NCBI GenBank assembly: GCA_963814975.1
Contig: CAWFFB010000010.1
Span: forward strand, 62,001-126,000
Length of the DNA: 64,000 nucleotides
Source of the DNA: CAVUXJ01 sp963814975
Lineage (GTDB): Bacteria; Acidobacteriota; Vicinamibacteria; Vicinamibacterales; CAVVIG01
Direction: 5' to 3'
How positions within the stretch are numbered: the stretch's first letter is position 1; each line of letters starts with the position of its first letter. This document shows positions 1-9,483 of the stretch, piece by piece. Under the pieces are notes generated by a model. It was given only the letters and a program-made list of their open reading frames with translations, did no database searches and was not told the origin of the DNA. The position numbers were made by a program, and so were the translations under genes.

Positions 1-64
1 AGGTGCCGCCAAGAATGCCGATGCGGCGGGGCGGCAGGCGCTGCGTGCCTGAACGCTGCGTCAT
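1..64 (-). CDS. nadD: Nicotinate-nucleotide adenylyltransferase, N-terminal fragment
   Basis: Only the first 21 codons lie in the window; the gene runs off the left edge. The peptide begins MTQRSGTQRLPPRRIGILGGT, whose last part is the nucleotide-binding start of NadD (family pattern RIGxxGGTFDPxHxGH). NadD makes deamido-NAD in the cytoplasmic NAD pathway. Its ATG overlaps the obgE stop as ATGA, so translational coupling is likely. Gene order rplU-rpmA-obgE-nadD is common in bacteria and supports the call despite the short fragment. Confidence 0.75.
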   Translation of the reverse strand, partial: MTQRSGTQRLPPRRIGILGGT

Positions 65-1098
65 GGAACAAGTGTAGACGACTGGCGTTCGGCAAGCAGC
101 CGATGCCACGCCGCTTCGAGCAGCTGCGCGACTCCTTGTCCGCTGACGGCGGAGATCCTGAAGAAGGGCAGGTGCAGCGCTTCCGCCCGGCGGGCGACCG
201 CCGCCACACGGCTTTCGTCGTCGACTGCGTCGATCTTGTTCGCGGCTACCAGTTGTGGCTTGGCCGCCAGTTCCGGCCGGAACAGCTCCAGTTCGCGGCG
301 GATGGTGTCGAGGTCGCTGACCGGATCACGGCCGCTCGCGCCGCTGATGTCGACGAGATGGACGAGTACCTTCGTGCGTTCGAGGTGGCGCAGGAACTGA
401 TGTCCAAGACCCAGGCCGCGGTGGGCGCCTTCGATTAAGCCCGGGACATCGGCGACCACGAAGCTGCGATCCTCGCTCAGGCTGACGACGCCGAGGTTGG
501 GCGTGAGCGTCGTGAAGGGATACTCGGCGATTTTCGGCCGCGCCGCCGAGATGCGCGCGATGAGCGTCGACTTGCCCGCGTTGGGGAAACCCACGAGTCC
601 GACATCCGCGAGCAACTTCAGTTCGAGCCGGAGATCCTTGACTTCACCGGGTTCGCCCGGCTGCACCTTGCGCGGCGCCCGGTTCGTGGAGGTCGCGAAA
701 TGCGCGTTGCCGAGGCCCCCGCGGCCGCCTTGCGCCACCAGCACCCGCTGGCCCTCTTCCGCGAGATCAGCGAGCAGCCGGTACGGGTGAGCCGGATCGT
801 TCGTCTTCTCATGAACCAGCGTACCGACCGGAACCGGCAAGTCGAGATCTCCGCCGGTGCGGCCCGTCCGGTTGGACCCTTCGCCGTGACCGCCGCGTGG
901 GGCGCTGAATTCAGGATGGAACCGATAGTGGATGAGGGTGTTGGTATGCGGACTGGCGACGATGTAGACCGAGCCGCCGTGTCCGCCATCGCCGCCGCTC
1001 GGCCCGCCGCGCGGCACTCGCTTTTCGCGCCGGAACGCGAGGCACCCGCGGCCCCCGTCGCCGGCCGCGATGTGAATGTCGACCTCGTCAACGAACAT
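61..1098 (-). CDS. obgE: Obg/CgtA family GTPase
   Basis: A 345-residue Obg GTPase, a ribosome-associated factor in 50S maturation and stress control. The N-terminal glycine-rich Obg fold (about residues 1-157) carries the usual GDGG and GGDGGHGG stretches. The G domain follows, with G1 GFPNAGKST, switch region around YPFTTLTPNLG, G3 DVPG and G4 NKID. The short C-terminus indicates that the variable Obg tail domain is absent. It sits downstream of rpmA and overlaps nadD by four bases, consistent with one ribosome-linked operon. Confidence 0.96.
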   Translation of the reverse strand: MFVDEVDIHIAAGDGGRGCLAFRREKRVPRGGPSGGDGGHGGSVYIVASPHTNTLIHYRFHPEFSAPRGGHGEGSNRTGRTGGDLDLPVPVGTLVHEKTNDPAHPYRLLADLAEEGQRVLVAQGGRGGLGNAHFATSTNRAPRKVQPGEPGEVKDLRLELKLLADVGLVGFPNAGKSTLIARISAARPKIAEYPFTTLTPNLGVVSLSEDRSFVVADVPGLIEGAHRGLGLGHQFLRHLERTKVLVHLVDISGASGRDPVSDLDTIRRELELFRPELAAKPQLVAANKIDAVDDESRVAAVARRAEALHLPFFRISAVSGQGVAQLLEAAWHRLLAERQSSTLVP

Positions 1099-1106
1099 CG
1101 AATTTG

Positions 1107-1187
1107 ATCATTGGATCATGGGTCGTCGGGTCATTGATTGAGGCGGGCGATCAATGACCCGATGTCCAGATGACCGGATGACCAGTT
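1107..1187. repeat. Self-complementary repeat spacer between rpmA and obgE
   Basis: The spacer contains a perfect 12-bp inverted repeat: CGGGTCATTGAT at 1127-1138 and its complement at 1150-1161, with an 11-base loop. Further copies of a GATCATGG/ATGACC-like word flank it on both sides. There is no T-run, so it is not a standard terminator. It could be a transcript hairpin between the two genes. It belongs to the intergenic word-array class described in the findings. Confidence 0.7.
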
Positions 1188-1445
1188 CTATTCGAGGGGG
1201 CTGATGCTGATGACGCGGCCGTGGGCGCCATGATTCTCGAACTTCACCCGTCCCGCGATCTTCGCGAAGATGGTGTCGTCCTTGCCGAGGCCGGCGTTCA
1301 GCCCCGCCCGAAACCGGCGTCCGCGCTGGCGGACGATGATCGTGCCCCCGGACACGACATTGCCGTCATGCGCCTTGACGCCGAGCCGCTGCGAGTTCGA
1401 GTCGCGGCCGTTACGGGAGCTGCCTTGTCCTTTTTTGTGAGCCAT
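1188..1445 (-). CDS. rpmA: 50S ribosomal protein L27
   Basis: An 85-residue L27. The start MAHKKGQGSSRNGRDSNSQR matches the conserved glycine/serine-rich N-terminus that reaches toward the peptidyl-transferase centre. The rest (GVKAHDGNVVSGGTIIVRQR) is also canonical and length is normal. It lies between rplU and obgE on the same strand. The spacer before it (1446-1558) holds imperfect repeated words of the GGTGAGCTGG / GGCGAGCTGG kind. Confidence 0.97.
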   Translation of the reverse strand: MAHKKGQGSSRNGRDSNSQRLGVKAHDGNVVSGGTIIVRQRGRRFRAGLNAGLGKDDTIFAKIAGRVKFENHGAHGRVISISPLE

Positions 1446-1558
1446 AGCTGTGATCCATAACTTGGTGAGCTGGTAATTGGCGAGCTGGTGAATGAATTAA
1501 CCGGGTTCTTTCAACAGCAGCACATCACTCGCCCATCTCCAATTCTGCAAGTCCCGTT

Positions 1559-1873
1559 TCAGAATGTGATGTCCGTGATGCGCACGCGCGTGTAGGTGGC
1601 GCGATGCCCTTTGGTGCGCCGCATGCCTTTACGGCGTTTCTTCTTGAAGACGCGGATCTTTGGTCCGCGCGTCTCGCCATCCACCACGCCGACGATGCGA
1701 ACGTCGGCGACGAACGGCGCGCCGGCCACGACCTCGCCGCCGTCCTTTTCGACGAGCAGCACCTGATCGAACGTCAGCTCGGCACCGGGTTCTCCGGCGG
1801 TCCCGTCCACCGTGATCACCCCACCGGGCGTCACCTTCACCTGACGGCCACCCGCCTGCACGATTGCATACAT
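1559..1873 (-). CDS. rplU: 50S ribosomal protein L21
   Basis: L21 of about 104 residues, starting MYAIVQAGGRQVKVTPGG. An in-frame start 33 bases upstream exists, but the internal ATG at 1873 fits the family length and has an AGGTG ribosome-binding sequence seven bases ahead. The basic C-terminal segment (KKKRRKGMRRTKGHR) is the rRNA-binding loop typical of L21. First gene of the rplU-rpmA-obgE-nadD cluster. Confidence 0.96.
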   Translation of the reverse strand: MYAIVQAGGRQVKVTPGGVITVDGTAGEPGAELTFDQVLLVEKDGGEVVAGAPFVADVRIVGVVDGETRGPKIRVFKKKRRKGMRRTKGHRATYTRVRITDITF

Positions 1874-1897
1874 ATTCAGCACCTGACCAAAGGGAGC

Positions 1898-1927
1898 AGT
1901 GTACAACCGAAGTGACTGGCTTGTAAA
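1898..1927 (-). promoter_or_regulatory. Putative sigma70-type promoter for rplU operon
   Basis: On the minus strand, TTTACA (1927-1922) and TACACT (1903-1898) are separated by 18 bases, giving 5/6 and 4/6 matches to the consensus hexamers. The start would fall a few bases downstream, leaving a short leader before the ATG at 1873. Assigned by eye. Confidence 0.4.
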
Positions 1928-2089
1928 CAGTTACAGGTCGACTTTGTGATGTCGCGGTTCGGCTGAGCGAATGAGTGGGCATCCTTGCCACCAGCCATCG
2001 AAGCTCGACAACTGGTCGTCCCCAGCGCCACCTCCACAACCCGGTTTCGGCGCTAAGCGGGCACGGCCCTACCGCGCTAAGATAGGGCC

Positions 2090-4202
2090 ATGCGTTTCCG
2101 GACTGCCGTGCTCGTCAGTCTGTTCGCGGTCGCCCTGGGCTCGATGCGCGGCGACGCCCAGCAGCCGCAACAAGCAGCCGCAACCACAGCCGGCGCAGCC
2201 GCCGGGCCAGACCCCCGCCGGCGATCAACCGCCCCCCGCGGGTCAGCAACCGCCGCCAGTGTTTCGCGCCGGCATCAACTTCGTCCGGGTCGACGTCATC
2301 GTGACGGACAAGACGGGCGCGTCCGTGCCGAACCTGCAAGCCACCGATTTCGAGATCACCGAAGAAGGCAAGCCTCAGCAGATCGAAACATTCAAGTACG
2401 TCGAGCTCGATGGAGGCCTCCTGCCCGGCCCGGATGGTCCAGCGCGCCCGATTCGCACGGACTACGACGAGGAGTCGGAGGCCGCCCGCGACGACGTGCG
2501 GCTGTTCGGCGTGTTCCTCGACGATTATCACGTGCGAGACGGCAACAGTCTGGCCGCCCGCCAGCAGATCGCGCGGTTCATCGAGACCCAGCTCGGCCCT
2601 TCCGACATGGTAGGCCTGATGTATCCGCTCCAGCCGGCGGCGGCGGTGCGATTTTCGCGGAATCACGCCGCGATCAGGAAGGGCATCGAGGGTTTCCTCG
2701 GCCGCAAGTTCAACTACGAGCCCCAGAACGATTACGAGCAGCAGTATGCGAACTACCCGACCGAGATCGTCGAGCGTATCCGCAACCAGGTGTCGATGTC
2801 GGCGCTGCAGGCGCTGATCAGCCGCATGGGCGGGCTCAAGGAAGGCCGCAAAGCGCTGGTGCTCGTGAGCGAAGGCTATTCGAACATCCTGCCGCCGCAG
2901 ATGCGGGACGCGAATGCGCAGTTTCCGGGACTCGGGAATCCGGCGGCGGGGAATCCGTTAGCGGGGGACAACGATCCGAATGAAGCCCGCGCGCAGTGGA
3001 TCGCGAGCCTCGACATGGACAGCGACCTGCGCGAGGTCTATGCGGCGGCCAACCGCAACAACGTCGCGATTTACCCGGTCGACCCGCGCGGACTGTCGAC
3101 GGGGGAGTTCGGGGTTGATCAGAACATCGGCGGTCGCAGCAGCCGCGACTTCCTGAACTCCACGATCGACACCCTGCGCCTGCTCGCCTCGGAGACGGAC
3201 GGCCGCGCGATCGTCAACCGCAACGATCTTACGCTCGCCATGAAACAGATCGTCCGCGACTCGAGCGCGTACTATCTCGTCGGTTACAGCTCGACGCTCG
3301 CGGCAGCGGACGGGAAGTTCCACGAAATCAAGGTTCGCGTGAAGCGGCCCGGAATCCAGGTGCGCGCGCGCAGGGGCTATTGGGCGCTCACGTCCCAGGA
3401 AGTCGCGCGCGTGCTCGCTCCCGCCAAACCGGCTCTGCCCAAGGCGGTGGAGACTGCCATCGCCGCCATCGCCGTACCCTCCCGTTCCCGATTGATCCGC
3501 ACGTGGATAGGGACCGACCGCGGCGAGAACGGGAAGACGCGCGTCACATTCGTCTGGGAGCCGGTGCCCCCGCAGCCGGGCACAGCGGCCCGCGGTCCTG
3601 CCGGACAACCGGCGCGCGTCGCCCTGACAGCCGTAGGGCCGGACGGCGCCCCCTACTTCCGCGGTCGTGTGCCCGACGCTCTCGTCACCGCGCCGCCGCC
3701 GGCGACCTCCGCACCGGCACGCGTAAGCTTCGAGGCGAAGCCGGGCAAGATTCAGCTGCGCCTGTCGGTTGAGGGCGCCGCCTCCGAGGTGCTCGACGCG
3801 GAAACGCGGGAATTCGCGGTTCCGGACTTGACCTCACCACAGACGGCGCTCGGGACACCGGAGGTATTTCGGGCGCGAACGATCCGGGATTTTCAGCAGC
3901 TGAAAGGAGACCCGAAGGCGGTGCCGGTTGCTGCGCGCGAGTTCAACCGGACCGATCGGCTGCTGGTCAGGATCCCCGCCTGGGGTCCTGCTAATACGAC
4001 CCCGAAGCTCACGGCGCGGTTGCTCAATCGAGGCGGTCAAGCGATGAGCGAGCTGCCGATCGGTCCCGCCGCGTCTGCCGGTGCGCCGTTCGAGATCGAC
4101 ATGCCGCTTGCCGGTCTGGCGCCGGGCGAGTACGTCCTCGAAGTGTCGGCCGCCGGTGAGGCCGGCGAAGCCAAAGAGCTCGTCGGGTTTCGCGTAAGCT
4201 GA
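2090..4202 (+). CDS. Secreted VWFA-domain protein, acidobacterial type (frameshifted)
   Basis: A secreted von Willebrand factor A-like protein of the family common in Acidobacteriota; function unknown. The signal peptide (MRFRTAVLVSLFAVALGSM) is in one frame from ATG 2090. The mature protein (proline/glutamine-rich linker, then FRAGINFVRVDVIVTDKTG) is in the next frame, so one base must be skipped near 2167-2180. The A-domain region shows DVRLFGVFLDDYHV and ALVLVSEGYSNILP; a NVAIYPVDPRG segment and a C-terminal beta-rich region follow. A paralogue starts four bases after its stop. The ATG lies six bases after a TAAGAT box and is preceded by a GGCCCTA/TAGGGCC inverted repeat (2065-2089). Confidence 0.8.
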
Positions 4203-4206
4203 TCGG

Positions 4207-6088
4207 ATGCGGCTCTTGCTCGCCGGCGCGCTCGCGCTCGGCCTCGCTGATCAGACGTCGGTCGCCGGTCCCGAGCGTACGCCGGTCAGCGTCGACGCGG
4301 TAGCCGCCGACGCGGGCGGCAGGCTGGTCGCCGACCTCGCACCGGCGGACTTCGAGATCCTCGACGAGGGCAGTACGCGGACGATCGACAGCGTGCGCCT
4401 CATCAGAGCGGATGGTTCCGCGGGACCAGGCGAGGCGCTCCACCCGGTTCTTTCTGCGGCCGACGAGCAGGTGGAAGCCGCTCGTGACGGAACGCGGCTC
4501 TTCGCATTCTTCCTCGACGAGTATCACGTGACGCCCGGGGCCGATGCCGCTCGCGCCCGCGAGGCCCTGCGGCGTTTCGTGGACGAACAGCTCGGACCTC
4601 GCGATCTCCTGCTGGTCGTCAAGCCGCTTGATTCGCTGGTCACGCTGCGCCTGACACGAGATCTCGAGGCGGCCCGCCGTGCGATCGCGAACTTCGAGGG
4701 ACGCAAGGGAGCGCTCGATCCGCGAGGTGCGTTCGAGAAGGACTACATCGGTGCGGGCCCGGGGCGGGTCGAGGCCGTACGACAGCAGATCGTCACGTCG
4801 GCGCTCAATGCGCTTGCCACTCACCTCGCGGGGCTCGGCACCTCCCGAAAAACGCTCGTCGTCGTGAGCGAAGGTTTCAGCCCCGCCCCACGACGCCGGG
4901 GCGATGAGTCGCTGCCGACGCTGGAGAGTGTCATTCGATCGGCGAATCGGGCGGGCGTCTCCGATCTATCCGATCGATCCTCGGGGACCCGCGGCACCGC
5001 CCGGGCGTGGCGACGGCGCCGTCCAGGACACGACGGGCCAAGACGTGCTGCTCGCGCTGGCGAACGACACTGGTGGCCGCCCGGTGCTCCGATCGGCCGA
5101 TCTCGCCGGAGCCTTGAGAGACATCGCCCGTGAGGCGAGCAGCTACTACCTGATCACATTTCAATCGGAGCGTGAGGCGGACGGCAGGTTCCACGCGCTG
5201 AACGTCAAGGTGCGACGGCCCGGGATCCAGCTGCGCGCTCGCAAGGGGTATTGGACGGCCTCGGCCAACAGCGCATGGCGATCGCGGTTGTCGGCGAGCG
5301 CCGAAACCGCCCGTCCGCGGGAGCTTCCGCGCCGGACCAGTCCGCTGATTCGGCCCTGGTTCGGACTCTCGCGGGGCGAGGGTGGCAGGACGCGCGTCAG
5401 CTTTGTCTGGGAACCAGCTGCCAGAGTCCCCGGCGATCGAAGCCGCACGCTGGCACCGGTGCGTATCACGTTGAAAGCGTCGAAGCCTGATGGCACCCTG
5501 GTGTTCGAGGGCGCGGTCCGTCCGACCGGGCCGGCGATGGCGGCAGAGTCGGGCGATGAACCACCACAAGCCGTGTTCGAGGCGGCCCCGGGCCGGTTGC
5601 GCGTGCAGATGTCGATTGAGGATGCCGCTTCGCGCGTCGTCGATACCGACGTTCGTGACGTGGTCGTCGGGCCGCTCAGCGGACCGCTGGTGCTCGGAAC
5701 GGCCGAAGTGCTGCGCGCCAGCAATGCGCGTGCGTTCCGCGCGCTCGCAGCCGATCCGGCCGCGGCGCCGGCCGCCGCCAGGGTGTTCAGCCGCTCCGAA
5801 CGGCTGCTCATTCGCGTGCCGGTCTACGCCGCGGACCAGTCAGCCTCGTTGACGGCGAGTCTCGGGAGCAAGCCGGGAGCGGCAATGCGCGCGCTGACGG
5901 TGACCCGGTCGTCACGTCCCGACTTGTATGAGGTCGACCTGCCGCTTGCCGGCCTGGCCGCTGGCGACTACGTCGTCGAGCTGAGCGCGAAGAGTCGCCG
6001 GCGCGCGCGTGCCATCGACATCCTCCCGTTCCGCGTCACGCCCCCAGGGCCGGTTCGTTGGCGGCGCGCGCGCTGCGACGCGGTGTAG
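4207..6088 (+). CDS. VWFA-domain protein paralogue (frameshifted)
   Basis: Second copy of the acidobacterial VWFA family with the same architecture as its upstream neighbour: short hydrophobic N-terminus (MRLLLAGALALGLADQ), the TRLFAFFLDEYHV segment, KTLVVVSEGFSP, then IYPIDPRG, SSYYLITFQS and a C-terminal beta-rich part. The frame changes by +1 at 4957-4964, between RSANRAGV and IYPIDPRG. Both halves align with the first copy, so this was one gene. The N-terminus is short for an export signal. Likely an operon with the first copy; role unknown. Confidence 0.75.
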
Positions 6089-6238
6089 TCGAATCATCTC
6101 CCACAAATCAGACAAATGTGTTGAATAACATTTGGGGTACACAATCGTGTAGCTCATCCACATGGGCGCGCGCCGGGGCTGTTTGCCCGGAAGTGCTGGT
6201 AAATACAGCTGATTCAGCGCCTTTTGAACGCTCCCGCA

Positions 6239-7858
6239 ATGGAACCACCCTTGCTACAACGCCCACCAAATGATACCGGATTTGGCGTGAGTTCGAGCTC
6301 GGCCTCGAATTGGATGGAACCTGCCGCCGCCCATGCCGGTGAAGTCAGAAAACTGTCGACGCTGCTGGAAACCAGCCAGGCGCTGTCGTCGACGCTCGAT
6401 CTGAAGGAGGGTCTGCGGCGCGTGCTGGAGATTCTCGGCCGCCACCACGGTGCGATTCGCAGCACGGTGGTGCTGCTCAACGAGGAGACGGGGGAGGTCG
6501 AGGTCGAGGCGTCGGCCGGCAGGGTCACGGCCGGCAAGCGAGCGCGGTACCGGCTTGGCGAAGGCATTACCGGCAAGGTCGTGCAGACGGGGAAGCCGAT
6601 CGTCGTGCCGCGGGTCAGCCGCGAGCCGATGTTCCTCAATCGCGCTGCGGATCGCCCGGAACTGCCCGACCAGGAGCTCAGCTACGTCTCGGCGCCCGTC
6701 TCTCTCGAGGGTCGAACGGTGGGCGCCGTCGGCATCGATCTGAACTTCAGGGCCGATCGCGACTACAACCGCACCGTCAAGTTCCTGGGGGTGGTCGCCT
6801 CGATGATCGCGCAGGCGGTGAGAGTGCACCGGCTGATTCATGCGGAGCGCCAGCGCCTGGTCGACGAGAACACCCACCTGCGCCAGGAGCTGAAGGAACG
6901 GTACGATTTCTCGAACATCGTGGGCACCAGCGGCCCGATGCGCCAGGTCTACGAACAGGTGGCGCAGGTGGCGCGGACCAACACGACGGTGCTGCTGAGG
7001 GGCGAGTCCGGAACCGGCAAGGAATTGATCGCGCACGCGATTCACTACAACTCGTCGCGCGCGAAAAAGCCCTTCATCAAGGTGAGCTGCGCGGCGCTTC
7101 CGCACGATCTCATCGAATCGGAACTGTTCGGATACGAGAAGGGGGCCTTCACCGGCGCGCAGACGGCGAAGAAAGGCCGGTTCGAGCTCGCCGAGGGCGG
7201 CACGCTCTTCCTCGACGAAGTGGGCGAGCTCAACCTGAGCACGCAGGTGAAGCTGCTCCGCGTGCTGCAGGAGCGCGAATTCGAGCGTCTGGGCAGCACC
7301 GAAACCACACGCGCGAACATCAGGCTCGTCGCCGCAACTAACAAGGATCTGGAGAAGGCGATCACGGCGGGGGAGTTCCGCGAGGACCTGTTCTACCGGC
7401 TCAACGTGTTCGCGATCTTCGTGCCGCCGCTGCGCGAGCGCCGGCCCGACATACTTCTCCTCGCGGATCACTTCGTCGAGAAGTTCGCGCGCGAGCACGG
7501 GAAGAAACTCAAGCGGATTTCCACACCTGCCATCGACATGCTGGCGAGCTATCACTGGCCGGGCAACGTCCGTGAACTCGCCAACGCGATCGAACGGGCG
7601 ACCGTGGTGTGCGACGGGCAGGTGCTGCACGCCCATCACCTGCCGCCCACCCTGCAGACGGCCGAAGCGTCCGGCACGGGGCAGACCGCGTCGCTGAGCG
7701 ACGCGCTCGAGGCATTCGAAAAGGACGCGCTGCAGGATGCGCTGAAGAGTGCCCGCGGGAACCGGGCCAAGGCGGCCCGGCTGCTGGCCACGACCGAGCG
7801 GATCTTCAACTACCGCGTGCGGAAATATGGCATCGACTGGCGGCGGTTCAAGACCTGA
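6239..7858 (+). CDS. Sigma54-dependent transcriptional activator, NifA-like (GAF-AAA+-Fis)
   Basis: A sigma54 enhancer-binding protein of about 539 residues from ATG 6239 (a TTG at 6224 is an alternative). Domains: GAF sensor (about residues 35-195), AAA+ ATPase with Walker A GESGTGKE, the sigma54-contact loop GAFTGA and Walker B LFLDEVGE, then a C-terminal Fis-type helix-turn-helix (GNRAKAARLL). The layout resembles NifA and other GAF-containing activators. No nitrogen-fixation genes are present, so the regulon is unknown. The 150 bases upstream show no recognisable sigma54 site. Confidence 0.92.
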   Translation: MEPPLLQRPPNDTGFGVSSSSASNWMEPAAAHAGEVRKLSTLLETSQALSSTLDLKEGLRRVLEILGRHHGAIRSTVVLLNEETGEVEVEASAGRVTAGKRARYRLGEGITGKVVQTGKPIVVPRVSREPMFLNRAADRPELPDQELSYVSAPVSLEGRTVGAVGIDLNFRADRDYNRTVKFLGVVASMIAQAVRVHRLIHAERQRLVDENTHLRQELKERYDFSNIVGTSGPMRQVYEQVAQVARTNTTVLLRGESGTGKELIAHAIHYNSSRAKKPFIKVSCAALPHDLIESELFGYEKGAFTGAQTAKKGRFELAEGGTLFLDEVGELNLSTQVKLLRVLQEREFERLGSTETTRANIRLVAATNKDLEKAITAGEFREDLFYRLNVFAIFVPPLRERRPDILLLADHFVEKFAREHGKKLKRISTPAIDMLASYHWPGNVRELANAIERATVVCDGQVLHAHHLPPTLQTAEASGTGQTASLSDALEAFEKDALQDALKSARGNRAKAARLLATTERIFNYRVRKYGIDWRRFKT

Positions 7859-7940
7859 ATCCGCATCGACAAGGTTGTAGGGAGGGAGAGGAGGAACGAC
7901 AAATCAGTAGCTCTCGGCGGTGAGCCCAGTTACATCGTTT

Positions 7941-8020
7941 CGCCGTTGACTGTTGACAGCGTCGGGCCGCCGAGCCGGTGGCCCTTTCAGGTCGCCGGGT
8001 GTGAACGGTCAACGGTGAAC
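7941..8020. repeat. Self-complementary repeat spacer between convergent genes
   Basis: CCGTTGAC (7943-7950), followed by a second TGTTGAC word, is matched by GTCAACGG (8008-8015), flanked by GTGAAC words on both sides. The spacer separates the convergent sigma54 activator and glutamate dehydrogenase genes, so it could serve as a bidirectional terminator hairpin. No T-run is present. The rest of the 7859-8063 gap shows nothing else. Confidence 0.5.
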
Positions 8021-8063
8021 TCCGATTGCGGCCGAACGTCGAGGGGTGAGGCTGAAGCCGTGC

Positions 8064-9314
8064 TCACGCATACATGCCGCGCATCCGCGTGACCGTTGCG
8101 ACGCGGTTGATCGCGACGATGTAGGCGGCGGTGCGCATGTCCACCTTGTACTTGAGCGTGGTCTTGAGGACGGCGTCCAGGGCTTCGCACATCTTGGCCT
8201 CGAGCCGTTCGTTCACTTCCTTTTCCGTCCAGAAATAGCCATACCGATCCTGCACCCACTCGAAGTACGACGCAGTGACGCCGCCGCTGTTGGCGAGGAT
8301 ATCCGGGACGACCAGCACCCCTCGCTCGTGGAGGTGGCGGTGCGCCTCCGGAAGCGTGGGGCCGTTGGCCCCCTCGACGACTATTCTTGCGTGGATCGAC
8401 GGCGCGTTGTCCATCGTGATCTGGTTCTCGAGCGCCGCCGGAATCAACACGTCGACTTCCAGCTGGAACAGCTGCGCGTTGGTGATCGGCTCGCCGCCCT
8501 CGAACCCTTCAACGGTCTTGCGGCGATCGACGTGCTCCGCGAGCTTCGTCAGGTCGAGGCCCTTCGGGTTGTAGACACCGCCCTTCCAGTCGGTGATGGC
8601 GACAATCTTCGCTCCGATCTCCGAGAGCAGGCGCGCGCTGACCGACCCGACGTTGCCGAACCCCTGGACGGCGACCGTCGCGCCCTTGATGTCGAATCCG
8701 AGGTGTTTGGCGGCCTCGCGTGTGGCAATCATCACGCCTCGACCGGTCGCTTCGGTCCGACCGAGTGAGCCCCCGAGCTCGAGCGGCTTGCCCGTGACCA
8801 CGGCGGTCTCGGTGTGGCCCACGTGCATGCTGTACGTGTCCATCACCCACGCCATCACTTGGGCATTGGTGTTGACGTCGGGGGCCGGGACGTCCTTCTC
8901 GGGCCCGATGGCATCGATAATTTCGGCGATGTAGCGGCGCGTCAGCGCCTCGAGTTCCCGGCGCGACATTCGCGTCGGATCGCAGATGACCCCGCCCTTG
9001 CCTCCGCCGAACGGGATGTGCGCGACCGCGCACTTCCACGTCATCCAGGCCGCGAGCGCCGTCACTTCGTCCAGCGAAACGCCCGGGTGATACCGGATGC
9101 CGCCCTTCGCCGGGCCAAGGGTGATGTTGTACTGGACGCGGTAGCCGGTGAAGACTTCGATCTCGCCGTTGTCCATCTGGACCGGGCACGAGACGGTGAT
9201 CTGGCGCTTGGGGTGCGTCAGGATTTTCCAGATGCCCGGCTCGAGGTTGAGGAGCCTGGCCGCTCCGTCGAACTCCTGCAGCATCGCATTGAAGATCGAT
9301 CCGTTCGGCGTCAT
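8064..9314 (-). CDS. gdhA: Glu/Leu/Phe/Val dehydrogenase (glutamate dehydrogenase)
   Basis: A dehydrogenase of about 416 residues from ATG 9314 (start MTPNGSIFNAMLQEFDGAAR); the longer upstream reading is unlikely. It interconverts glutamate and 2-oxoglutarate plus ammonia. The catalytic/substrate region GPAKGGIRYHPGV and the lysine-containing PFGGGKGGVICDP are intact. The NAD(P)-binding Rossmann motif is VAVQGFGNVGSV, and the C-terminal NSGGVTASYFEW is typical of the family. A GGAGAGGG ribosome-binding sequence precedes the start. Divergent from the methylmalonyl-CoA mutase gene across a 169-base spacer. Confidence 0.95.
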   Translation of the reverse strand: MTPNGSIFNAMLQEFDGAARLLNLEPGIWKILTHPKRQITVSCPVQMDNGEIEVFTGYRVQYNITLGPAKGGIRYHPGVSLDEVTALAAWMTWKCAVAHIPFGGGKGGVICDPTRMSRRELEALTRRYIAEIIDAIGPEKDVPAPDVNTNAQVMAWVMDTYSMHVGHTETAVVTGKPLELGGSLGRTEATGRGVMIATREAAKHLGFDIKGATVAVQGFGNVGSVSARLLSEIGAKIVAITDWKGGVYNPKGLDLTKLAEHVDRRKTVEGFEGGEPITNAQLFQLEVDVLIPAALENQITMDNAPSIHARIVVEGANGPTLPEAHRHLHERGVLVVPDILANSGGVTASYFEWVQDRYGYFWTEKEVNERLEAKMCEALDAVLKTTLKYKVDMRTAAYIVAINRVATVTRMRGMYA

Positions 9315-9470
9315 CACCCTCTCCGTAGACTGACAACGGCAGACTAGCACAAGAGCCTCAGCTGTCCGCTTGTCGCTCTCAGCGGCCGGCACATCGGAGA
9401 GCGGATCATGGAAAGCTGCCGCTGGATGACTGCGCCCGGCAGCTCAGGGCCGAAAGCCGATCGCGTCCGA

Positions 9471-9476
9471 TATAAT
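9471..9476 (+). promoter_or_regulatory. TATAAT -10 box, leaderless-start candidate for mutase
   Basis: A perfect TATAAT ends seven bases before the ATG at 9484. A transcript from this -10 would begin at or next to the start codon, and no Shine-Dalgarno sequence is present. No clear -35 hexamer is seen 16-18 bases upstream. Confidence 0.5.
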
Positions 9477-9483
9477 CATCACC

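Noticed and set aside
2090..6088. Programmed frameshifting in the tandem VWFA genes
   Set aside because: No slippery sequence, in-frame stop or stimulatory Shine-Dalgarno is placed as in prfB. The two breaks are at unrelated positions in paralogous genes, so indel error is more likely.
6239..7858. NifA and hence nitrogen fixation
   Set aside because: Only the GAF-AAA+-Fis layout is NifA-like. No nif genes or upstream activator sites are visible.
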